The notes beneath the pieces were generated by a model. It was not told where the DNA came from and ran no database searches. It saw only the letters and a list, made by a program, of their open reading frames with translations. A stretch of 64,000 nucleotides of DNA from positions 281,716-345,715 of the forward strand of contig JACDOX010000170.1 in NCBI GenBank assembly GCA_014549065.1, written 5' to 3'. The position numbers were made by a program, and so were the translations under genes. The DNA comes from Cardinalis cardinalis. Lineage: Eukaryota; Chordata; Aves; Passeriformes; Cardinalidae. Below are positions 60,101 through 64,000 of this stretch, piece by piece (positions within the stretch are counted from its first letter, which is position 1; the number at the start of each line of letters is the position of its first letter).

Positions 60101-61976
60101 TTCCTCATCCTCTGCCCTTGTTTCTTCCCTGGAGGAACAGGGGGAAGTGCAGTTGGTGTCGTGGTTTTCCCTGGGTGGGGGATGCTGGACCTGAGCACAA
60201 ATGTTGAGCTGCCCTCTCCTCCCTAATGAGGCTTTTACTACAGCTGGAAGAACACAGTGCAGTGCTGCCTGTTCCTGCTATTAAACCTTAATTGTGGGAC
60301 TGCCGTTCCCTAAAGTCCAAAATATTTTGGCACTTGTCTTGGTAAAGGCATATTTTTTTTTTGTACATAGATTTTTTTTCCCCCTTTTATTAGCAGAAAC
60401 CATCTGCCCTGTAAACAGAGATCAGGAGCAAACAGCCTTCCTGGCAGCTCTGCATCACGTGGGAATGCTGTGGTGCCTGCATGGGAAAGGGCCTGCTTTC
60501 TGTTTCTGCCTTCTCATCCTGGCAAAAGGAAACTCCAGGCACATCAGAGGCAGCTAATTTAAGCTGATGAGTCTTGGCATCGCATCTGAATTGCAGAGAG
60601 GATGTGTCTGGAGCTCTCTGTAGAGGTGCACAGCCCTGATTAAGCAGGATGGATGCTCCTGGGAATGAGGGGGAGCATGGAGGGGAAGGGGTTGGAGCTG
60701 GGGATTCAGGCAGGGAATGACAACAAGCCAGGAGTTTGCAGTGCTGCTTTAAAAACGAGCTGGGAGCCCAGAGAAGAGCCCGGCCAGCCAATGGGGTGAG
60801 CTCTGGTCACTGTTAATCAGCAGTGTTGATTGATTTTTGATTAACAGCATCCCTTGGTGTTAATGCAGTCNCCCTTCAGCTGCCTGGTGTGTTCAAAGCT
60901 CCCCAGCTGTGTCACCTGTGAGAGCACACACCTTATCGCAGCCACCCGAGTTCAGCTTCCATTTCAGAGCATATCTCCAGCGTGGGAGGAGAACCAGACT
61001 GGATGGGAAACCAGTTTGATGTTGAAGTGTAAGGTGTCAGGACGTGGGGTGCACCCCTCCTCCTCTTTTGTGGCTTTCTGTTCCGCTCCTGCCTTTATTT
61101 TTAACATCTCTGGCGAGTACACGAGTGCCTGTGTGACTGTACAGGCTCCTCAGGCTGAGTGTGTCCAGTGGCATTCCTGTGCCCGGTGACATTCCTGACT
61201 GCAACTAAACATGGACTATGAGAGACTTTGCATGGCCGAGGGAAAACCCTNCAGGCAGTGCCTTGTCATGTATCTGTCCCTCATTTTAGCCTGAACCAGA
61301 CAGTCAAAATAGGATTTNCTTTTTCATTAAAAAGGAAGTATTTCAGCTACGGAAGAGTTTCTAGAACTTGGTTTCTTTTATCAGAGAGCACAGNCAAGCT
61401 TTGCTTGACCAAAAAGCAGAAAATCTTCCTCAAACACAAATTAAAAGATAGTGAGATGGCAGCAGATTTCTAGCACTGGGAAATGCTTGTCCAGACGTGA
61501 AATCTGGGCTGGTTTAGTGTCCAGTGGTTGTGCATTTATGCTGAGGTGTATGTGAGGGAGCAAGGGCTGGGCACAGTGAGTAGCTGGAGAGGAAACCCGA
61601 ACTGAGCAGCCCCAATTCCCAGCAGTGCCTCGGGCTGGCACTTTGCAGACTTTCCAGTGAGATGCAAATGCAGATAACTGCAGATAGCTACCGATAAGTA
61701 CAGAGCTGCTGCATCGAGGAATGTCCCGTGGCTGCAGAGCTGGGTCTGTGCTGTGCTCTGGGGGCAGGTTTTCANGTGGCAAACGCTAATTGTGCCCTGC
61801 TGTGTGATCCTCAGGAGAGAAACCTGGACTGGTTCCCCCGCATGAGGGCCATGTCACTGGTCAGCAGCGACTCGGAGGGAGAGCAGAACGAGCTGAGGAA
61901 CCTGCAGGAGAAGTTGGAGTCCACCATGAAGCTCGTGACCAACCTCTCTGGGCAGCTCTCAGAGCTCAAGGATCAG
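6107..61976 (+). CDS. ITPR1: ITPR1, type 1 IP3 receptor, partial (21 coding exons; 5' and 3' ends outside window)
   Basis: Tetrameric ligand-gated channel that releases calcium from the ER when IP3 binds. The exons join to a continuous reading frame matching the C-terminal third of ITPR1: SII splice region, RRESL PKA site, RIH-associated domain, six membrane helices, GGGVGD filter, C2H2-type zinc site and C-terminal coiled coil. Type 1 is preferred over types 2 and 3 because of the SII exons, the PKA-site exon with [12 protein letters not shown], the luminal NET and NCS sequons and the tail [17 protein letters not shown]. All introns are GT-AG except one GC-AG at 33243. No stop or frameshift breaks the coding sequence, so it looks functional. 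The IP3-binding exons and the last coding exon are not in the window. Confidence 0.97.
6143..7629 (+). other. ITPR1 intron between the SII microexons
   Basis: No repeats or coding exons recognised. It carries two TGCATG hexamers at 7334-7339 and 7423-7428, within 300 nt of the next microexon, and a short perfect inverted repeat (CACTAG, TC, CTAGTG) at 6189-6202, just after the weak SIIA donor. Confidence 0.75.
7334..7428 (+). promoter_or_regulatory. Two TGCATG (RBFOX-type) motifs upstream of SIIC
   Basis: TGCATG, the binding hexamer of RBFOX splicing factors, occurs at 7334-7339 and 7423-7428 in the intron just upstream of the SIIC microexon. In the family's general behaviour, upstream sites tend to favour exon skipping. 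The role here is inference; only the motifs are seen. Confidence 0.4.
7630..7680 (+). CDS. ITPR1: ITPR1 microexon SIIC with optional SIIB Gln (tandem acceptor)
   Basis: The acceptor reads tgcagcag. Splicing after the first CAG gives Q plus 16 residues (51 nt); splicing after the second, at 7633, gives 16 residues (48 nt), [16 protein letters not shown]. Mammalian SII has exactly a one-residue B segment (Gln) and a 16-residue C segment ending RQLEDHKR, so both size and sequence agree. The donor is AGG|gtatgt. Both forms keep phase 0 and join directly to GEALRQ in the next exon, so this is a clean cassette. The tract just before the acceptor is interrupted by purines, which fits regulated inclusion. 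Confidence 0.9.
7681..10987 (+). other. ITPR1 intron after SIIC
   Basis: Intronic; no exon or recognised transposable element. Base composition shifts from AT-rich near 9780-10040 to GC-rich approaching the PKA-site exon. Confidence 0.75.
10988..11120 (+). CDS. ITPR1: ITPR1 exon with the PKA site RRESL
   Basis: Starts [14 protein letters not shown] after ctgcag and ends at gtaggac (133 nt, phase 0 to 1). The motif RRES at 11048-11059 matches the cAMP-dependent kinase site known as Ser1755 in mammalian ITPR1, whose phosphorylation raises IP3 sensitivity. The glycine-rich stretch after it ([12 protein letters not shown]) runs into the next exon. The exon is markedly CpG-rich, with about 17 CpG in 133 bases, unlike the flanking introns. 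The donor is only about 45 bases from an LTR insertion. Confidence 0.96.
11166..12172 (-). mobile_element. Older solo LTR (endogenous retrovirus), split by a second LTR
   Basis: The right part (about 11817-12172) matches a passerine LTR type I recognise, in antisense: a ggctgatttattattttatg block, a tgtgattggccattaatta block and the terminal cataaaatatgtctgcgac, whose complement begins the LTR with TGTCGCAGACA. Its missing end lies at about 11166-11199 (tggtgttcgcaggggtc), on the other side of the inserted element. No gag, pol or env frames are present, so this is a solo LTR. The family name is not assigned. Confidence 0.75.
11200..11816 (-). mobile_element. Younger solo LTR inserted into the older LTR
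   Basis: A second passerine-type LTR in antisense. Its 5' end is at the right edge (ccaaca, complement TGTTGG). Internal landmarks are tctttttatactaaaaac and agaagatggaggttaagaag. It is flanked by GGGA at 11196-11199 and 11817-11820, a candidate 4-bp target duplication inside the older LTR. No internal viral genes are present. The left terminus is less certain than the right. Confidence 0.7.
12583..12706 (-). mobile_element. CR1 fragment abutting the next ITPR1 acceptor
   Basis: The CR1 tail in antisense (cagaatgggttgggttgaaa, then cagggaccccttcccc and tccccntggccttgcc) ends roughly 35-40 bases before the exon at 12743, so the splice branch-point region lies at or next to its edge. Confidence 0.8.
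12743..12933 (+). CDS. ITPR1: ITPR1 exon, regulatory/coupling domain (SRGEMSL to GGNTTIQ)
   Basis: 191 nt, phase 1 to 0, acceptor ctttacag and donor gtaggg. It encodes [18 protein letters not shown], then [18 protein letters not shown] and ending EGGNTTIQ. These are helical-repeat residues of the cytosolic coupling domain that carries the IP3-binding signal to the pore, nearly identical to mammalian ITPR1. Only conservative changes are seen (ADVQ for AEVQ, NATS for NASS). The start completes the glycine-serine linker begun in the PKA-site exon. Confidence 0.96.
19905..20534. other. Assembly gap (630 Ns)
   Basis: An unbroken run of N. Its flanks share similar wording: gggctccctgctcc before, and gggccccctgctcctgcc after. 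A GC-rich tandem repeat that could not be assembled is therefore plausible. The length may be an estimate. Confidence 0.97.
24110..24400 (-). mobile_element. CR1 LINE 3' fragment (antisense)
   Basis: A longer CR1 copy than most here. It runs from the tail (tgggttggaagggacctta) through gccatnggcagggacacctt and accctcacagggaggaattt to the ctctggcagtgggaagccac block, then fades. Confidence 0.9.
25480..25557 (-). mobile_element. Short degraded CR1 fragment
   Basis: The words aagaatttcttgaacatacc, then catctaagtcagccctc and agtttaaagccat, follow the order of the internal 3' part of CR1 in antisense. No tail is present, and the copy is diverged. Confidence 0.55.
27022..27202 (+). CDS. ITPR1: ITPR1 exon with the former caspase-site region
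   Basis: 181 nt, phase 0 to 1, acceptor cttgtag and donor gtaatc. It starts [19 protein letters not shown] and continues to [10 protein letters not shown]. At 27163-27177 the residues are DEDSD, where mammals have DDEVD. DEVD is the caspase-3 site reported for mammalian ITPR1, so that motif is not intact here. The basic end (PNRKR) continues into the next exon as [12 protein letters not shown], matching mammalian KAKEPTTQITEEV. Confidence 0.95.
27203..27773 (+). other. ITPR1 intron
   Basis: Short intron. No repeats, motifs or coding potential recognised. Confidence 0.85.
27774..28027 (+). CDS. ITPR1: ITPR1 exon, start of the RIH-associated region
   Basis: 254 nt, phase 1 to 0, acceptor gttgcag and donor gtaccg (a weak donor). 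It encodes [20 protein letters not shown], a variable stretch ([17 protein letters not shown]) and the conserved helix [20 protein letters not shown], which opens the RIH-associated domain shared with ryanodine receptors. The variable stretch differs from mammals (EEHYSAGEG for DDHYQ.GEG), as expected for a flexible loop. Confidence 0.96.
28028..31800 (+). other. ITPR1 intron
   Basis: Contains a fragment of the protein-coding part of CR1 at about 28490-28930. The remainder, including a GC-rich stretch 29440-30380, shows no exon or repeat I recognise. Confidence 0.75.
28490..28930 (+). mobile_element. CR1 LINE ORF2-region remnant, sense strand
   Basis: Unlike the other copies, this one comes from inside the element. 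It includes wording like gacatggagaaggtc, agctcagtgccaccttcag and taaacaagctggatatgcac, which matches the CR1 ORF2 region near the reverse transcriptase. From about 28830 it jumps to the later CR1 phrase ending ggcctggagcatctg, implying an internal deletion. Stops and frameshifts make it dead. Confidence 0.7.
31801..32001 (+). CDS. ITPR1: ITPR1 exon, RIH-associated domain core
   Basis: 201 nt, phase 0 to 0, acceptor ctccacag and donor gtaatg. It encodes [20 protein letters not shown], then the signature [20 protein letters not shown] and ends at GPCHENQ. This is the most conserved part of the RIH-associated domain and appears identical to mammalian ITPR1 by memory. One N (31953) falls in the third position of a Thr codon and leaves the protein unchanged. 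Confidence 0.97.
32002..33131 (+). other. ITPR1 intron
   Basis: Contains a CR1 3' fragment at about 32263-32440. Nothing else recognised. Confidence 0.8.
32263..32440 (-). mobile_element. CR1 LINE 3' fragment (antisense)
   Basis: Tail block agaatggtttggggttggga, then agggaccttaaagccca, ggcagggacacctcccact and ggccttgggcactgccag, in the standard antisense order. Confidence 0.9.
33132..33242 (+). CDS. ITPR1: ITPR1 exon ending in a GC donor
   Basis: 111 nt, phase 0 to 0, acceptor ttggacag. It encodes [19 protein letters not shown], then [18 protein letters not shown]. The donor is AAG|GCAAGT, the classic GC-type U2 donor. The only nearby GT is 4 bases further on and would shift the frame, while the GC junction joins exactly to NNASKLL in the next exon, as in mammalian ITPR1. 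Confidence 0.95.
33243..34514 (+). other. ITPR1 intron, GC-AG type
   Basis: Starts GCAAGT and ends ctcag. The stretch 33590-34000 is AT-rich and mostly unique sequence with homeobox-like words (taattagccc, aataattag). It is a possible conserved element, not demonstrated. Confidence 0.85.
34515..34610 (+). CDS. ITPR1: ITPR1 exon, coupling domain (NNASKLL to RPKEL)
   Basis: 96 nt, phase 0 to 0, acceptor gccctcag and donor gtgagt (strong). It encodes [20 protein letters not shown], then [12 protein letters not shown]. These are helices at the end of the RIH-associated region that stack toward the channel. The peptide agrees with mammalian ITPR1 at every position I can recall. Confidence 0.97.
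34611..35067 (+). other. ITPR1 intron
   Basis: Short intron. No repeat or coding feature recognised. Confidence 0.85.
35068..35190 (+). CDS. ITPR1: ITPR1 exon, coupling domain (VEVIKKAY to ILAHQ)
   Basis: 123 nt, phase 0 to 0, acceptor ttctccag and donor gtagag. It encodes [19 protein letters not shown], then [20 protein letters not shown] and HQ. It has an acidic loop followed by the conserved [10 protein letters not shown] helix. Differences from mammals are minor (YLQ for YMQ, DVAAS for DGAAS). Confidence 0.97.
35191..36165 (+). other. ITPR1 intron
   Basis: No repeat recognised. The open frame that reads on from the previous exon past the donor is read-through, not coding. Confidence 0.85.
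36166..36270 (+). CDS. ITPR1: ITPR1 exon, late coupling domain (LARHNKEL to AQIE)
   Basis: 105 nt, phase 0 to 0, acceptor tttattttag and donor gtaggg. It encodes [20 protein letters not shown], then [15 protein letters not shown]. It forms the last helices before the lateral domain that touches the membrane helices. Changes from mammals are conservative (QNML for QSML, QIEG for QVDG). Confidence 0.97.
36271..37187 (+). other. ITPR1 intron with CR1
   Basis: Contains a CR1 3' end at about 36640-36815. Nothing else recognised. Confidence 0.8.
36640..36815 (+). mobile_element. CR1 LINE 3' fragment (sense)
   Basis: Runs forward from atccctggaggtgtccaggc through ttggacagggcttggagcag to the tail ccttccaacccaaaccagtc and atggttctgtga, the CR1 3' terminus. 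Confidence 0.92.
37188..37380 (+). CDS. ITPR1: ITPR1 exon, intervening lateral domain before the first membrane helix
   Basis: 193 nt, phase 0 to 1, acceptor ctgtgcag and donor gtgggt. It encodes [20 protein letters not shown], then [20 protein letters not shown] and [20 protein letters not shown], ending KKLR. In solved structures this segment forms the lateral domain that passes cytosolic movement to the pore. Differences from mammals are small (VRSD for VRLD, FLKS for FLRS). The exon is GC-rich with several CpG. Confidence 0.97.
37381..40207 (+). other. ITPR1 intron
   Basis: A pyrimidine-rich, GC-poor stretch (37440-37800) with many Ns is followed by degraded CR1 tail pieces at about 37850-38100. 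The rest, 38100-40200, is unique sequence with no recognised feature. Confidence 0.75.
37850..38100 (+). mobile_element. Degraded CR1 3' pieces (sense)
   Basis: A tail-like block (aaggtcttttccaac, then agattctgtgg) lies at about 37920-37965. It is followed by gggatggagatgttcaagaa and a second faded end, cccttccatccctgtgatgc, near 38080. It reads as one or two old CR1 ends; the boundaries are soft. Confidence 0.55.
40208..40330 (+). CDS. ITPR1: ITPR1 exon, first transmembrane helix
   Basis: 123 nt, phase 1 to 1, acceptor ctctttcag and donor gtactg. It encodes [17 protein letters not shown], then the hydrophobic helix [19 protein letters not shown], and KGIRGG. This begins the channel domain in the ER membrane. 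Mammals have AQPVLYW and KGVRGG, so two small changes are seen here. Confidence 0.97.
40331..43060 (+). other. ITPR1 intron
   Basis: GC-rich parts (40700-41030 and 41730-42060) alternate with AT-rich parts. No transposable element or exon recognised. Confidence 0.75.
43061..43236 (+). CDS. ITPR1: ITPR1 exon, second and start of third transmembrane segments
   Basis: 176 nt, phase 1 to 0, acceptor ctctgcccag and donor gtaagc. It encodes [20 protein letters not shown], then [20 protein letters not shown] and [18 protein letters not shown]. The first hydrophobic run is S2. The part after the loop PKPHGIRA enters the S2-S3 region. It is nearly identical to mammalian ITPR1 (EPHLS for EPHWS). Confidence 0.97.
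43237..43895 (+). other. ITPR1 intron with CR1
   Basis: About a third of this intron is a CR1 fragment (43598-43830) that ends roughly 65 bases before the next acceptor. Confidence 0.8.
43598..43830 (+). mobile_element. CR1 LINE internal-3' fragment (sense)
   Basis: Forward CR1 wording: agcctggagaaaaggagctc, then ttggacaccagcaggaattt, ttcacggaaaggtgctcaag and attggaaaggattgcccagc. The 3' tail is missing, so the copy is truncated on both sides. Confidence 0.88.
43896..44060 (+). CDS. ITPR1: ITPR1 exon, third and fourth transmembrane helices
   Basis: 165 nt, phase 0 to 0, acceptor tcccttag and donor gtgggt. It encodes [20 protein letters not shown] (S3), then [20 protein letters not shown] and [15 protein letters not shown] (S4). 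The reading [12 protein letters not shown] and [10 protein letters not shown] is type 1-like rather than type 3. The N at 43952 is in the third position of a Thr codon and is silent. Confidence 0.97.
44293..44530 (+). mobile_element. CR1 LINE 3' fragment with internal triplication (sense)
   Basis: Forward CR1: agaggagaggtttagatgag, aaattcttccttggcag, cccagagcagctggggctgc and agtgcccaaggccaggctgg. A 21-bp block is then repeated three times before ccctgccgtggggcagaatg. The element stops before the terminal tail. Confidence 0.9.
44441..44503 (+). repeat. Three tandem copies of a 21-bp CR1 block
   Basis: The word ctgggacagtgggaggtgtc occurs at 44441, 44462 and 44483, in perfect tandem. Other CR1 copies in the window have it once (for example near 48905), so the expansion happened inside this copy. 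Confidence 0.95.
45309..45504 (+). CDS. ITPR1: ITPR1 exon, S4-S5 linker, fifth helix and start of luminal loop
   Basis: 196 nt, phase 0 to 1, acceptor tgtccccag. It encodes [20 protein letters not shown] (linker), then [20 protein letters not shown] and [11 protein letters not shown] (S5), and [14 protein letters not shown] in the ER lumen. NET (45486-45494) is a glycosylation sequon also present in mammals. The donor is gtcngt, with an N at its fourth base, so its strength cannot be judged. Confidence 0.96.
45505..46000 (+). other. ITPR1 intron, about half CR1
   Basis: A CR1 occupies about 45590-45800. The remainder is short unique sequence leading to the acceptor gtggtttcag. Confidence 0.85.
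45590..45800 (+). mobile_element. CR1 LINE 3' fragment (sense)
   Basis: Forward CR1 wording: gcaggaatttctccatggaa, gctgcccagggaggtttgga, atccctggaggtgcccaagg and tggcactcagtgctctggg, ending gaggtcttttccaacctcag and the tail at about 45795. It starts within about 85 bases of the preceding donor. Confidence 0.9.
46001..46102 (+). CDS. ITPR1: ITPR1 exon, luminal S5-pore loop with N-glycosylation site
   Basis: 102 nt, phase 1 to 1, acceptor gtggtttcag and donor gtgagt. It encodes [19 protein letters not shown], then [15 protein letters not shown]. The NCS sequon (46075-46083) corresponds to the second luminal glycosylation site of mammals. This is the least conserved exon of the channel domain. 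Compared with my recollection of mammals (PETGESLASEFLFSDVC) it appears a few residues longer before EFL. The loop is where the redox-sensing partner ERp44 is reported to bind. Confidence 0.95.
46103..48047 (+). other. ITPR1 intron
   Basis: AT-rich at first (46140-46500), then GC-rich. Contains a CR1 at about 47635-47912 that ends about 135 bases before the next exon. Confidence 0.8.
47635..47912 (+). mobile_element. CR1 LINE 3' region (sense), different subtype
   Basis: Contains gtgacaggacaaggagcagt, aaactgaaacaggttctgcc, agctgcccagggaantgtgg and ctggatgttctgtgtccctg, ending near ccgttctgtga. The middle section is closer to longer CR1 copies than to the short-tail type elsewhere in the window. 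Confidence 0.85.
48048..48187 (+). CDS. ITPR1: ITPR1 exon, pore helix and selectivity filter GGGVGD
   Basis: 140 nt, phase 1 to 0, acceptor gttcccag and donor gtaaat. After an acidic luminal stretch ([17 protein letters not shown]) it encodes the pore helix [16 protein letters not shown], the filter GGGVGD (48146-48163), and VLRKPSKE. The filter sets cation conduction, and its Asp is needed for calcium flux in the family. All filter residues are intact. The acidic stretch varies from mammals. Confidence 0.97.
48300..48380 (+). repeat. Minisatellite, 14-bp unit
   Basis: The unit ccctggggtcacat, with two variant copies at the left (gacgt and gatgt endings), repeats about five and a half times, starting some 110 bases after the pore-filter exon. 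Confidence 0.95.
48785..48985 (+). mobile_element. CR1 LINE 3' end (sense)
   Basis: Forward wording: taggaagaaattctttcctg, cccagagcagctggggctgc, ggacagtgggaggtgtccct and the tail ggtcccttcccacccattct, then attctgtg and gttctgtgat. Confidence 0.92.
49630..49795 (+). CDS. ITPR1: ITPR1 exon, sixth helix (gate) and first zinc-site cysteines
   Basis: 166 nt, phase 0 to 1, acceptor gtcttgcag and donor gtaagt. It encodes [20 protein letters not shown], then [20 protein letters not shown] and [15 protein letters not shown]. The S6 helix lines the pore, and its FGVII part holds the hydrophobic gate. CFIC (TGC at 49783, TGT at 49792) gives the two cysteines of the C2H2-type zinc site, completed in the next exon. 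No change from mammals is apparent. Confidence 0.97.
49796..50630 (+). other. ITPR1 intron with long pyrimidine tract
   Basis: Contains a roughly 120-base CT-rich strand at 50351-50470, about 160 bases before the next exon. Nothing else recognised. Confidence 0.85.
50351..50470 (+). repeat. Polypyrimidine (CT-rich) tract
   Basis: Almost only C and T on the plus strand, built of irregular cttcctt and ttctctt words, broken by an N-containing tcngat. Such tracts can adopt triplex structure and bind PTB-type splicing factors; both roles are inference. Confidence 0.9.
50631..50791 (+). CDS. ITPR1: ITPR1 exon, zinc-site histidines and linker domain
   Basis: 161 nt, phase 1 to 0, acceptor cctctcacag and donor gtgagt. 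It encodes [20 protein letters not shown], then [20 protein letters not shown] and [14 protein letters not shown]. The histidines of HIKEEH complete the C2H2-type zinc site that couples the S6 bundle to the cytosolic C-terminal linker. The sequence looks the same as mammalian ITPR1. Confidence 0.97.
52456..52612 (-). mobile_element. CR1 LINE 3' fragment (antisense)
   Basis: cagaatcccagattggtttg at the 3' end, then gggagggacctcaaaggcca, ccgtggcagggacactgtc and ctggccttgggcactgccag. Confidence 0.9.
53622..53722 (+). mobile_element. CR1 LINE 3' terminal piece (sense)
   Basis: A short copy: gagcagcctgggctagtggg, aggtntccctgcccagtgag, ggtcccttctgacccaaacc and tctgggattctgga at the end. Confidence 0.88.
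56255..56440 (+). mobile_element. CR1 LINE 3' fragment (sense)
   Basis: gtgcccagagcagctgtggc, cctggcagtgcccanggcca, gacagggcttggagccacct and the tail agatcccttccaacccagtg. Confidence 0.9.
57525..57645 (+). mobile_element. CR1 LINE 3' terminal piece (sense)
   Basis: aagaactggacgtggcnctc, agtgctctgggctgggtgac, ggacttggtgatcttggagg and the end ttccatgattctgtaaatga. It is close to the CR1 type seen at 45590. Confidence 0.88.
58001..58024 (+). repeat. (CTG)8 microsatellite
   Basis: Eight uninterrupted CTG units in an intron of ITPR1. Short, and not in coding sequence. Confidence 0.95.
58165..58560 (+). repeat. Minisatellite, 33-bp unit, about 12 copies
   Basis: The block ggggagctgagggcacc recurs every 33 bases with single-base variants. 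Because 33 is a multiple of three and the unit has no stop in several frames, long open frames appear on both strands (plus frame repeat [11 protein letters not shown]). These are not supported as genes. Confidence 0.95.
58553..58690 (+). repeat. Tandem duplication of a 69-bp unit
   Basis: gggatcgtgggacgggaaga begins at 58553 and again at 58622. The two copies are nearly identical and run directly on from the 33-bp array, whose unit they partly share. Confidence 0.93.
61815..61976 (+). CDS. ITPR1: ITPR1 exon, C-terminal coiled coil (penultimate coding exon)
   Basis: 162 nt, phase 0 to 0, acceptor gatcctcag and donor gtaagg. It encodes [20 protein letters not shown], then [20 protein letters not shown] and [14 protein letters not shown]. 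The heptad-like Leu pattern forms the central four-helix coiled coil of the tetramer that reaches back to the IP3-binding ring. It is identical to mammalian ITPR1 as far as I recall. In mammals one more exon follows, starting MTEQRKQ, and it is not found before the window ends. Confidence 0.97.
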
Positions 61977-64000
61977 GTAAGGAGCAGGCACACTGTGATG
62001 GGCAGCACAGGCTCCTGCCAGCCCCTCCTGCAGCTCCACAGCTTCTCCAGACCCCAGGGAGCGCTTCCCCAGAGTGACTCGTGGTTAGGAAAGCAGTGAA
62101 CAAACCAGAGTCCCTCCAGAGCCCCATGCTCCAGCTGACCTGCCTGGTGCTGGCCCCGCTGGCGAGTTCCAGAGTGGCNGCATCAGAAAGGGAAAAGTTG
62201 TGTTAAAACAATCACCAGTTAACTTCAACCAGCCCTGGCTGGGGCAGGGAGCCTGTGTGTGGTGTTGTTGTTGTTGTTTGGGGTTTTAACCCCAAGAGCT
62301 GAGCGCGATCCTGTCAGCCAGAGGGTGTGACACTGACACCAGGGCTGTGTCACCCTGTGCGCCTCAAAACCCACCGAGAAACTGGAGGAGCACCGAGTGG
62401 TTACTGGTGGTGCTGGTCGCTCTGTGCTGCGGCTGTGCTGCTGAGCAGATGTGATTTGGCTGCTGCCACCCTCAGCCTGCAGCTCACACATCCCAGGAGG
62501 GCTTGCACTGCNCCACACGCTGCTGCTGCGAGCCTGCGAGTGCTCCACAGACCTCGCAGGGCTTTTCTGGTGCAGCAGCTTCTCTGCAGCAAGAGCTGGG
62601 TGGCTTCTGCCTTGGCTGGGCTCGAGGTTGTCGTGGGGCTGGTGCCAGCCCAGCCCCNGTGATGGCTTTGTGAAGGACAGAGGCTGCAGGGCTTCAGCTG
62701 GTGCTGTCCCCGGGGATTCCAGCCTAACTGGAGGGAGCAGGGGAAGCATTGCTGCCTGTGCTGGCAGGAGCTGTTTGTGGGGGCTGCTTATCTCTGTGCA
62801 TTAATAACCTGAGCCAGGNGGTTCAATTAGTGAATTGATGCAGGTATTGGCACTGGCTGAGATTAATTGCTGACTCGCAGCTGGGTGGTGATGGAGCCAC
62901 CNGGGGCAGGAGTGGCCCAGCAGCTCTGGGTGAGCTCCTCTCCCAGCACCAGTGCCATCCCTGCTGCCCAGCTCTGCTGGCCTGGCTGGGTGGCTCCATG
63001 CACCACTCCTCTGTCAGGAGCTCTGGCAGCCAGCACTGAGATCAGCTCCTGCCTTCCGATCACGCCCTGCGCTGGGGCTGCAGCTGGGCCCTGTCCCCAG
63101 CACCCTGTGGAGGCAAGGAAGGGATTAATGTGGGGGCCTGGNAGCTGACAGCCTCGCTGCCCCGGGCTGTAATTAGTGCTCAGGCACGGTGCCACAGAGC
63201 CCCNTGCTCCAGCTGCTCTGAGATGGAGGGCAGAGGCCGTTGCTCTTTTGTCTGGGCTTTAATTCTTGCCGGGCAGTGGTTTGGCTGTTTTGCCTGGAAA
63301 CAATGACCCTGCCCCGTGTGTGCTGTGTCTCTGTGCTGAAGGCTCTGACTCCAAGTGCAGGCACAGGAGCCTCCCCACTGGCCNCAGCCCCACGACACAT
63401 TTCTTCTCTCTGAAGCTCGCAGCCCTCTTGGCTGACCAAGCACTAAAACCTCTCCTTGCTCTTTGTGACAATAAGAATGAAGGGTTTAGCTTTTAGAGAG
63501 CTATTTGACTGTAAAAGCAAGAGAGGAAACCAGCTTCATTAGTGTGGTGATAGCTTTTAGGAATTCCCCCAAGTACCATTATTGAGAGCCCTGCTGAAGA
63601 TGCAGGATGCTCCAGTTATGTGACAAAGCCAGTATATCCCTCCTCCTGATCAGGAACTGTCTCCAGGAAAGGAACTAACTCAGGGAATTCTTNTTTGTAT
63701 TTATTTTCTTGTAATTAAATAAAGGGAAAACCTCTCATTCATTTGCTCTTCAAGCTTGTTAGGTTTCTGGAGACTCTAATTATTAGAAGCCGAGTTCCAG
63801 CCTGCCTGCTTCCCCAAAGTGCACCAAGAGCCATTAAAATCCTGATCACTTTAATTCTGTGTGAAAAGATTACACCATAATTGTCTGCAGCAGCAGGGGA
63901 TTAGATGTAATCACCCAGAAATCCTTCCCAGAGTTCCAGCATCACTCCTGGGGCTGGGGCCGGGCCTGGCTGGGACAGCCCCCCTGGGCTCCAGGTGTGG
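61977..64000 (+). other. ITPR1 intron (partial), runs off the window
   Basis: No final-exon sequence (MTEQRKQ...) is seen. The stretch 63480-63920 is AT-rich and mostly unique, with paired homeobox-like words (ggattagatgtaatc, ataattgtc). It is a possible conserved element only. Confidence 0.75.

Larger units (their letters stand above)
50792..61814 (+). other. ITPR1 intron, 11 kb
   Basis: Contains CR1 copies at 52456, 53622, 56255 and 57525, a CTG run at 58001, and a 33-bp minisatellite at 58165-58560 with a 69-bp duplication after it. A mostly unique AT-rich stretch at 51680-51980 may be a conserved element. The long open frames in 55900-58800 are repeat- or GC-driven and match no family I know. 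Confidence 0.75.

Noticed and set aside
61977..64000. Search for the last coding exon of ITPR1 (start MTEQRKQ)
   Set aside because: No matching sequence found before the window end, so the exon is taken to lie downstream.
1..64000. Search for a CRISPR array, operon, toxin system or other undescribed multi-gene system
   Set aside because: The sequence is an intron-rich vertebrate locus. Tandem repeats lack spacer structure, and no second gene was supported on either strand.

Overview
The window is vertebrate, almost certainly a bird and probably a songbird. It carries 3' ends of the avian CR1 LINE family, and two LTRs that I recognise as types common in songbird genomes (recognised from memory, not searched). 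Scattered single Ns and one 630-base N run mark it as a draft assembly.

The whole window lies inside one plus-strand gene, ITPR1, the type 1 inositol 1,4,5-trisphosphate receptor, an ER calcium-release channel. I place 21 coding exons between 6107 and 61976. From the PKA-site exon (10988) to 61976, 19 exons sum to 2979 nt, exactly 993 codons, and the reading frame is kept across every junction. The 5' part of the gene (IP3-binding core and early regulatory domain) and the last coding exon (about 28 residues in mammals) lie outside the window.

Layout: 1-6106 is intron with a 71-bp minisatellite. 6107-7680 holds two in-frame microexons of the SII alternative-splice region; the second has a tandem CAG acceptor that accounts for the optional single Gln (SIIB). 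10988-12933 holds the PKA-site exon and its successor, separated by two nested LTRs and a CR1. A 14-kb intron follows. 27022-35190 encodes the late coupling domain with the RIH-associated region. 36166-37380 encodes the approach to the membrane. 40208-49795 encodes the six-helix channel, with a glycosylated luminal loop and GGGVGD selectivity filter. 49630-50791 encodes the last helix and the C2H2-type zinc site. After an 11-kb intron, 61815-61976 encodes the C-terminal coiled coil.

The rest is intron: about 17 CR1 fragments, two LTRs, minisatellites (71, 33, 69, 21 and 14 bp units) and a pyrimidine tract. I found no second gene, RNA gene, CRISPR array or unknown multi-gene system. The most useful observations are the conserved SII microexons, a GC-AG intron at 33243, apparent loss of the mammalian caspase-3 site, the nested LTRs beside the PKA-site exon, and evidence that the isolated Ns are polymorphisms.
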